A stretch of DNA of 39,630 bases from an uncultured Elusimicrobia bacterium (GTDB taxonomy: Bacteria > Elusimicrobiota > Elusimicrobia > Elusimicrobiales > UBA9959). Position 1 is the stretch's first letter. The number at the start of each line of letters is the position of its first letter. Under the pieces are notes generated by a model. It saw only the letters and a program-made list of their open reading frames with translations, was not told the origin of the DNA and ran no database searches. The translations under genes were made by a program, and so were the position numbers. Below are positions 35,896 to 39,630 of this stretch, piece by piece. Where the stretch lies: the NCBI GenBank assembly GCA_903917735.1, contig CAIXBR010000056.1, positions 1-39,630 on the forward strand, written 5' to 3'.

Positions 35896-38667
35896 ATGCT
35901 AGCCTTTACTGCTATGAAGCTCCTCGTGACCCTGCTCGCGTCCGTCCTGCTGCAGGCCCGCCCGGCTTTCGCCGTGAGCAGTGCCGCTTCCGTCTACTAT
36001 TTCGACCACGAATACAGCCTCAGATTCGACCTGGCCCTGGCCGTTGAGGAGATCATAAGATCCACCTCCTCCATCAAGCTGGAGCGCACCTCCAGCGGGA
36101 TCACCTATACCGACGGGGCGAGGTTCGTGATAGACCGCCCCGAAGACCTTACGGCGGACGAACTGAACCGCACCACGGACTACGCCGACACAGGCCCCGC
36201 CGAAGTGCTGCAAGGCGGGCACTCGGTGCTGCTGCCGCCCCAGGATATGATGGAGACCTTCGCTCCGGCGGTAGAAGAGAAGATGAGCGCCTATTTCAGC
36301 GTGGAACGGCAGCCGGCCCGCCTGATGGAAGGGACCTCCCCCTCCGGGATAAAATTCAAGCTGATCGCTCTGCCGCAACTGGCCGCCAAGCCGCTCTGGG
36401 AGCCCACGCTGCAGCTGCGTCACTACGCTTCTATGGACGGCAGGGAACTGGTCTTTAACACTATTTCCGTACCTATGGGGCTTAGCGGCCTGAACAGAAA
36501 AATGATAGAGCAGGCCTCGGACAAGCGCTCGGCCGTGCTGCTCAGCCTGGGTACCGGCGGAAAACTGGCGGGTTCGGCGCTGAACTCCGGGCCGGGCAGA
36601 ACGCTCGGCTACCTCGCGGCCGCAGGCACGGACATAGCCGCCGTGGAGCCGCAGGACCTTAAGAACTTCTGGCGCTGGTCGCGCGAGGACGGCGGCATAA
36701 AACTTTCCTCCGCCGCCCCGGAATTCATCTGCACCAACATAAAGATCTCAGAACCGGAACTGGCGAAGATAATTAAACCGTACGCCCTGCGCACGATAGG
36801 CGGCGTTACGGTAGCCTTTATCTCGCTGGCGCCGTTCAACGCCGCCGTCCAGGCCGACCTGCAGGGGACGCCGTTCGAAATAACCGACCCGAAGGACGAA
36901 AAAGCCCTCTATTCGGTGATAAACGAGTTGCGCGGCGTAAAAAAAGCGAAGCTGGTGGTAGCGGTCTCTTTTCTCAGCCATGAGGAACTGGGCCGGCTGA
37001 TGGAGGCGCGCGGCATAGACGCGCTGATAGGCCCCAAGACCTGGGACAACGAATCCGGCAGGCGCACCAGGGTGGAGCTGCGCAAATGGGAAAAGGAAAC
37101 ACACACCGGCCCCGCGCTGACCGTTTTCCCGGACTCGCGCGGCTCCGGTGAACTGCGGGCCGAGTTCGGGCCGCGCGGCGCGCTTACGGCCCTGGAATCG
37201 CTTCCGCCGCCGCAGGACGAGCGTGAGTCTTTTTACTACCGCGAACAGATCTCCATGAAGGAACGGATAATCCGCCAGCTGCTCGGTTCCGGCGACGCGC
37301 TGCTGCCCGGCCTCGGCAGCCTGGGCGCGGACGCCATGTACGGCATACCGGATTTTTTCAACATGGCCGCTGGCCTCGTCCGGAAGGCCTTCTCGGCCGA
37401 GATCTCGGTGCTGAAAGTCAGCCCATTCTCCAGTAGCGTTCCGGGCGACATCCCGTCGGCCATGGTTAAGACCTGGCTGGGGCCCGACGAGCCGGTGGCG
37501 CTGGTGCTGGCCCCGGGATTCTTCCTGAGCGATTTTATAAACAAAGCCGTGCCGGCCAGAGACCCGTCCGCGTACTATTCGCCCCAGGCCTACGAGGAGG
37601 CCGAGTATTACGCCGTCTCCGGACTGGACTCGAACGGCATGATATCCGGCCTGCCGGTGAACCGCACGGAACTTTACCTGGCCGCACTTCCTGAAAGCCT
37701 TATAAAGGGCAAACCTTTCATCCGCAGGCTCAAAGCCCCGGCAGGGGCGCCCGGGACGATATACGAGACTGTAGTGGCGGGACTTAAGGCGTTGAAGGAA
37801 AGATACCCGTCCCATTCGGACTGGGAAACCGCGGCTTGGTGCGAAACGAAGAACATCACGGCCCCGCGCGACATCTGGCATATAAACCTCCGCAACCTTT
37901 CACTGGAGATGGTGGATACCAGCGTCAGCGGGCCGGCCGCCTACTCCGGAGTTAGCGAGTCCCTGCTGAGCGCGGACAGCCAGACGCGTGGGCAGGGCTC
38001 GGCCAGGCTTTTTTCGGAGTACTACTCGGGCAGGTTCAGGTTCGACTCCGGCATCGCCGCCGATTACGGCAAGACCGTGCTGCGCCCGAGGGGCCAGCCT
38101 CGTATAACCAGCGAAAGCGTGGATGAACTGCTCTATCAGAACGAACTGGTCTACAAAGTGAAGAACTATAACGGAAAACTGGGCAGGCTGGTAATGGGGC
38201 CTTACGCCTCGGCCGCCTACGACACCGAGTTTTCAAGGAACGACGGAGTGCCGCTCCGGAAAGTGCTCCGCGGCGGCGGCGGAATAAAGCTTTTCGAGGG
38301 GGCGGTGCTGCAGGAGCTTTACGCCGGGCTCACCACGGAGCAGATCTACACCTATTCGCCGGTCCGCACCAAGTTCGCGCTCGAAACGGGCTTCAGGCTG
38401 TCCACGCCTCTTCCCGGCACCGCGCTGCAGTTGAGCGCGGACGGCACCTACCGCAACTTTGCGCGCAGCCGCTTCGACACCGTCTACGACCTGAAAGACC
38501 GGCTGGAGCTGAACCTGAAGGTAAGCACCCGCCTGTACGGAGACATCATGATAAGCCCTTTCGTGAACTACTTCCGCGTCACCGGTAAAAAGCTCCCCGG
38601 CTCGGGGGTAAACCTTACCACCGGTTTCTCGCTGGACTACTCCTGCCTCTTCAAAATAACCCGCTGA
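35896..38667 (+). CDS. Exported 5'-nucleotidase-like protein fused to a C-terminal beta-barrel-like region
   Basis: 923 residues (ATG 35896; ATG 35914 also possible). Signal peptide about LLVTLLASVLLQARPAFA. An N-terminal unknown region (about 25-200) is followed by a stretch that reads like the UshA metallophosphatase fold without its metal ligands: LLSLGTGGKLAGSAL in place of the D-x-H-type core, GYLAAAGTDIAAVEPQDLKNF in place of GNHEFD, then FICTNIKI and TIGGVTVAFISLAP. A second domain (ERIIRQLLGSGDALLPGLG, LGADAMYGIPDFFNMA) resembles the 5'-nucleotidase C-terminal part. From about residue 700 to the end, alternating strands (RLVMGPYASAAYDTEF, LYGDIMISPFVNYFRV, NLTTGFSLDYSCLFKI) suggest an outer-membrane barrel. 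The frame runs on upstream antisense to tdh; only the part after 35896 is a gene. Function unknown. Confidence 0.75.
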   Translation: MLAFTAMKLLVTLLASVLLQARPAFAVSSAASVYYFDHEYSLRFDLALAVEEIIRSTSSIKLERTSSGITYTDGARFVIDRPEDLTADELNRTTDYADTGPAEVLQGGHSVLLPPQDMMETFAPAVEEKMSAYFSVERQPARLMEGTSPSGIKFKLIALPQLAAKPLWEPTLQLRHYASMDGRELVFNTISVPMGLSGLNRKMIEQASDKRSAVLLSLGTGGKLAGSALNSGPGRTLGYLAAAGTDIAAVEPQDLKNFWRWSREDGGIKLSSAAPEFICTNIKISEPELAKIIKPYALRTIGGVTVAFISLAPFNAAVQADLQGTPFEITDPKDEKALYSVINELRGVKKAKLVVAVSFLSHEELGRLMEARGIDALIGPKTWDNESGRRTRVELRKWEKETHTGPALTVFPDSRGSGELRAEFGPRGALTALESLPPPQDERESFYYREQISMKERIIRQLLGSGDALLPGLGSLGADAMYGIPDFFNMAAGLVRKAFSAEISVLKVSPFSSSVPGDIPSAMVKTWLGPDEPVALVLAPGFFLSDFINKAVPARDPSAYYSPQAYEEAEYYAVSGLDSNGMISGLPVNRTELYLAALPESLIKGKPFIRRLKAPAGAPGTIYETVVAGLKALKERYPSHSDWETAAWCETKNITAPRDIWHINLRNLSLEMVDTSVSGPAAYSGVSESLLSADSQTRGQGSARLFSEYYSGRFRFDSGIAADYGKTVLRPRGQPRITSESVDELLYQNELVYKVKNYNGKLGRLVMGPYASAAYDTEFSRNDGVPLRKVLRGGGGIKLFEGAVLQELYAGLTTEQIYTYSPVRTKFALETGFRLSTPLPGTALQLSADGTYRNFARSRFDTVYDLKDRLELNLKVSTRLYGDIMISPFVNYFRVTGKKLPGSGVNLTTGFSLDYSCLFKITR

Positions 38668-38692
38668 CGCCGGTGCCCGGAAAATTTATATA
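38664..38692 (+). promoter_or_regulatory. marC promoter, near-leaderless
   Basis: CTGACG (38664-38669), 17-bp spacer, TATATA (38687-38692); the start point expected near 38699 is about 5 bases before ATG 38704. No Shine-Dalgarno sequence precedes that ATG. Confidence 0.45.
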
Positions 38693-38703
38693 CTTTGAGC
38701 CTT

Positions 38704-39330
38704 ATGGAGATAATTAATTTCGCGCTGATGAGCGCCGGGTCGCTGTTCGCCATCATCAATCCGCTGGCGGCCGTCCCCACCTTTTTCGCCATGACCCCGG
38801 AGAACACGGAGGCCGAACGCATCCGGATGGCCCGCACAGCCTGCATCACCGCCACCGGGGTACTGATCCTCTTCGCCGCCACCGGCAACACGCTCTTCTC
38901 CGTCTTCGGCATAACCATAGCCGCCTTCCAGATGGCCGGCGGCCTGCTGCTGCTGCTGGTGTCGCTGGACAACCTGCGCGCCAAGCGCTCCGGCGTGCAG
39001 GAGACCGAGGAGGAAAAGCTGGAAGGCATGGCCAAGGCCGACATCTCCATAACCCCGCTGGCCATACCCATGCTGTCCGGCCCCGGCGCCATCACTACGG
39101 CCATACTGCTGGAATCAAAGGCGAAGAACTTTGTTTACGACGGAGTGCTCTTCGTTCTTTTCCTGGTAATAGGCCTGGCCTGCTACCTTATCTTCCGCGT
39201 GGCGATAAAAAAGGCCCCCAAGATAAACCCCATAGCCATGAACATCACCACCCGCCTTATGGGCCTGATGCTGGCCGCCACAGCCGTCCAGTTCATTATT
39301 GACGGGGTGAAGAAAGCCTTCTTCCATTGA
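38704..39330 (+). CDS. MarC-family integral membrane protein
   Basis: 208 residues with six hydrophobic segments, the usual MarC/UPF0056 length. Family blocks: SAGSLFAIINPLAAVPTFFA, IAAFQMAGGLLLLLVSLDNL, then the signature ITPLAIPMLSGPGAITTAI and NITTRLMGLMLAATAVQFII. MarC was named after the mar locus but is not shown to confer antibiotic resistance; transport of small molecules is suspected for some members. An in-frame TTG at 38695 precedes the chosen ATG. The gene starts 36 bp after the previous gene and ends before a weak terminator and an insertion sequence. Confidence 0.9.
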   Translation: MEIINFALMSAGSLFAIINPLAAVPTFFAMTPENTEAERIRMARTACITATGVLILFAATGNTLFSVFGITIAAFQMAGGLLLLLVSLDNLRAKRSGVQETEEEKLEGMAKADISITPLAIPMLSGPGAITTAILLESKAKNFVYDGVLFVLFLVIGLACYLIFRVAIKKAPKINPIAMNITTRLMGLMLAATAVQFIIDGVKKAFFH

Positions 39331-39406
39331 TCTGTAGTAAACCTAAGAGCAGTTATCGCCAGTTTTTTCTGGGAGTTGATCCCTTTTTCCTTCGCTTAAA
39401 ATCTGA

Positions 39407-39435
39407 AAAACGCCGTCCCCGCCGGCTGTTTTATC
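39407..39435 (+). terminator. Probable marC terminator
   Basis: AAAACGCCG (39407-39415) pairs with CGGC-T-GTTTT (39423-39432) with one bulged T, followed by ATC. It lies 77 bp after the marC stop codon. Confidence 0.5.
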
Positions 39436-39511
39436 TATAATCCCAAATCCTCCGCTAAGAGCAGTCCCTCATAGTAAAACAAATTTACCCCTGACTTCCG
39501 CAGCCCCTCTT

Positions 39512-39549
39512 AAATCCGAGGCTCTCACGACGAGAGCCTCTTGAGATTT
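39512..39549 (+). repeat. Inverted repeat ahead of the transposase
   Basis: GAGGCTCTC (39518-39526) and GAGAGCCTC (39532-39540) around ACGAC form a 9-bp perfect stem, extended by AAATC/GATTT outside small bulges. It probably belongs to the insertion sequence, as a hairpin blocking transcription from outside. Confidence 0.55.
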
Positions 39550-39575
39550 GGGTGCCTCGTTGCTAAAATAGAGTC

Positions 39576-39630
39576 ATGTTTATTAGAAGAAAGAAGAATA
39601 AAAGTGGCTCCGTCAGCATACATGTAATAC
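39576..39630 (+). CDS. Start of a transposase, IS1634/IS4-like (3' end outside window)
   Basis: ATG 39576 opens a frame of 18 codons to the window end, MFIRRKKNKSGSVSIHVI. The pattern M(F)IR(K)KKNKSGSVS(V)xI is the typical opening of IS1634-family transposases (DDE, IS4 group). The identification rests on 18 residues only. AT-rich composition contrasts with the GC-rich neighbours and fits a mobile element. The left end of the insertion sequence should lie between about 39435 and 39575. Confidence 0.6.
   Translation, partial: MFIRRKKNKSGSVSIHVI

Overview
The window reads as a chromosomal segment of a GC-rich, diderm (Gram-negative type) bacterium. The cell-envelope evidence is a MltA lytic transglycosylase, an L,D-transpeptidase-like protein, lipoproteins, many signal peptides, a CsgG/FlgO-type protein and a C-terminal beta-barrel-like region. 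The tiny 'class III signal peptide' protein (G|Q-N-T-V-E-Y-L-L), many secreted proteins of unknown family and a mix of leaderless and Shine-Dalgarno-led genes would fit Elusimicrobiota or a neighbouring lineage. That placement is an inference from general resemblance; no rRNA or other marker is present.

Layout. 1-2.1 kb: the tail of an unknown gene, a long non-coding stretch, mltA with a terminator, then a strong promoter driving a probable ~85-nt non-coding RNA that ends on the stop codon of rlmB. 2.1-6.75 kb (minus): an operon of a two-part membrane protein, 6-phosphofructokinase and rlmB, preceded by a DMT transporter with a histidine-rich tail. 6.9-8.9 kb (plus): gdhA (near-consensus promoter, strong terminator) and a stand-alone receiver protein. 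8.9-12.5 kb (minus): a RIO kinase with an upstream 23-codon leader ORF, a dispersed repeat, and the run PAP2 phosphatase - ECF sigma - zinc-finger anti-sigma - class III signal-peptide protein, then a small Cys-rich protein. 12.7-14.4 kb (plus): a tandem receiver protein and a membrane protein. 14.5-20.2 kb (minus): mostly single secreted or membrane proteins (L,D-transpeptidase-like, CsgG/FlgO-like, TPR, ComEC-like beta-lactamase-fold). 20.3-23.8 kb (minus): an operon of histidine kinase, response regulator, transglutaminase-like protein, zinc ribbon protein and nitroreductase, ending in a decayed esterase pseudogene. 23.8-28.3 kb (minus): DUF1015, serA, serC and yciB. 28.4-32.2 kb (plus): a flavoprotein and a 983-residue receiver/PEP-synthase-like protein. 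32.2-35.8 kb (minus): a three-gene overlapping operon and tdh. 35.9-39.6 kb (plus): a 5'-nucleotidase-like/beta-barrel protein, marC and the first codons of a transposase.

Most interesting observations. (1) The anti-sigma factor and the class III signal-peptide protein two features downstream share, without gaps, 18 of 35 residues from the end of the membrane helix to near the C terminus. This suggests a sigma/anti-sigma/pilin-like sensing module or a domain exchange. (2) Four minus-strand genes between 12.4 and 18.3 kb, with weaker cases before the PAP2 and histidine kinase genes, carry the same unusual promoter-like element: TTGGCG-like, 17-bp spacer ending in TTGTCG, then CATAAT. It may mark an envelope-related regulon. 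(3) A probable novel small RNA lies at 2013-2098. (4) A ~140-160 bp intergenic element with terminal inverted repeats occurs twice whole and once as one arm, each time just 3' of a gene.

Metabolic genes (pfkA, gdhA, serC-serA, tdh) are ordinary housekeeping functions. The rest is dominated by envelope and signalling functions, many without a recognisable family.
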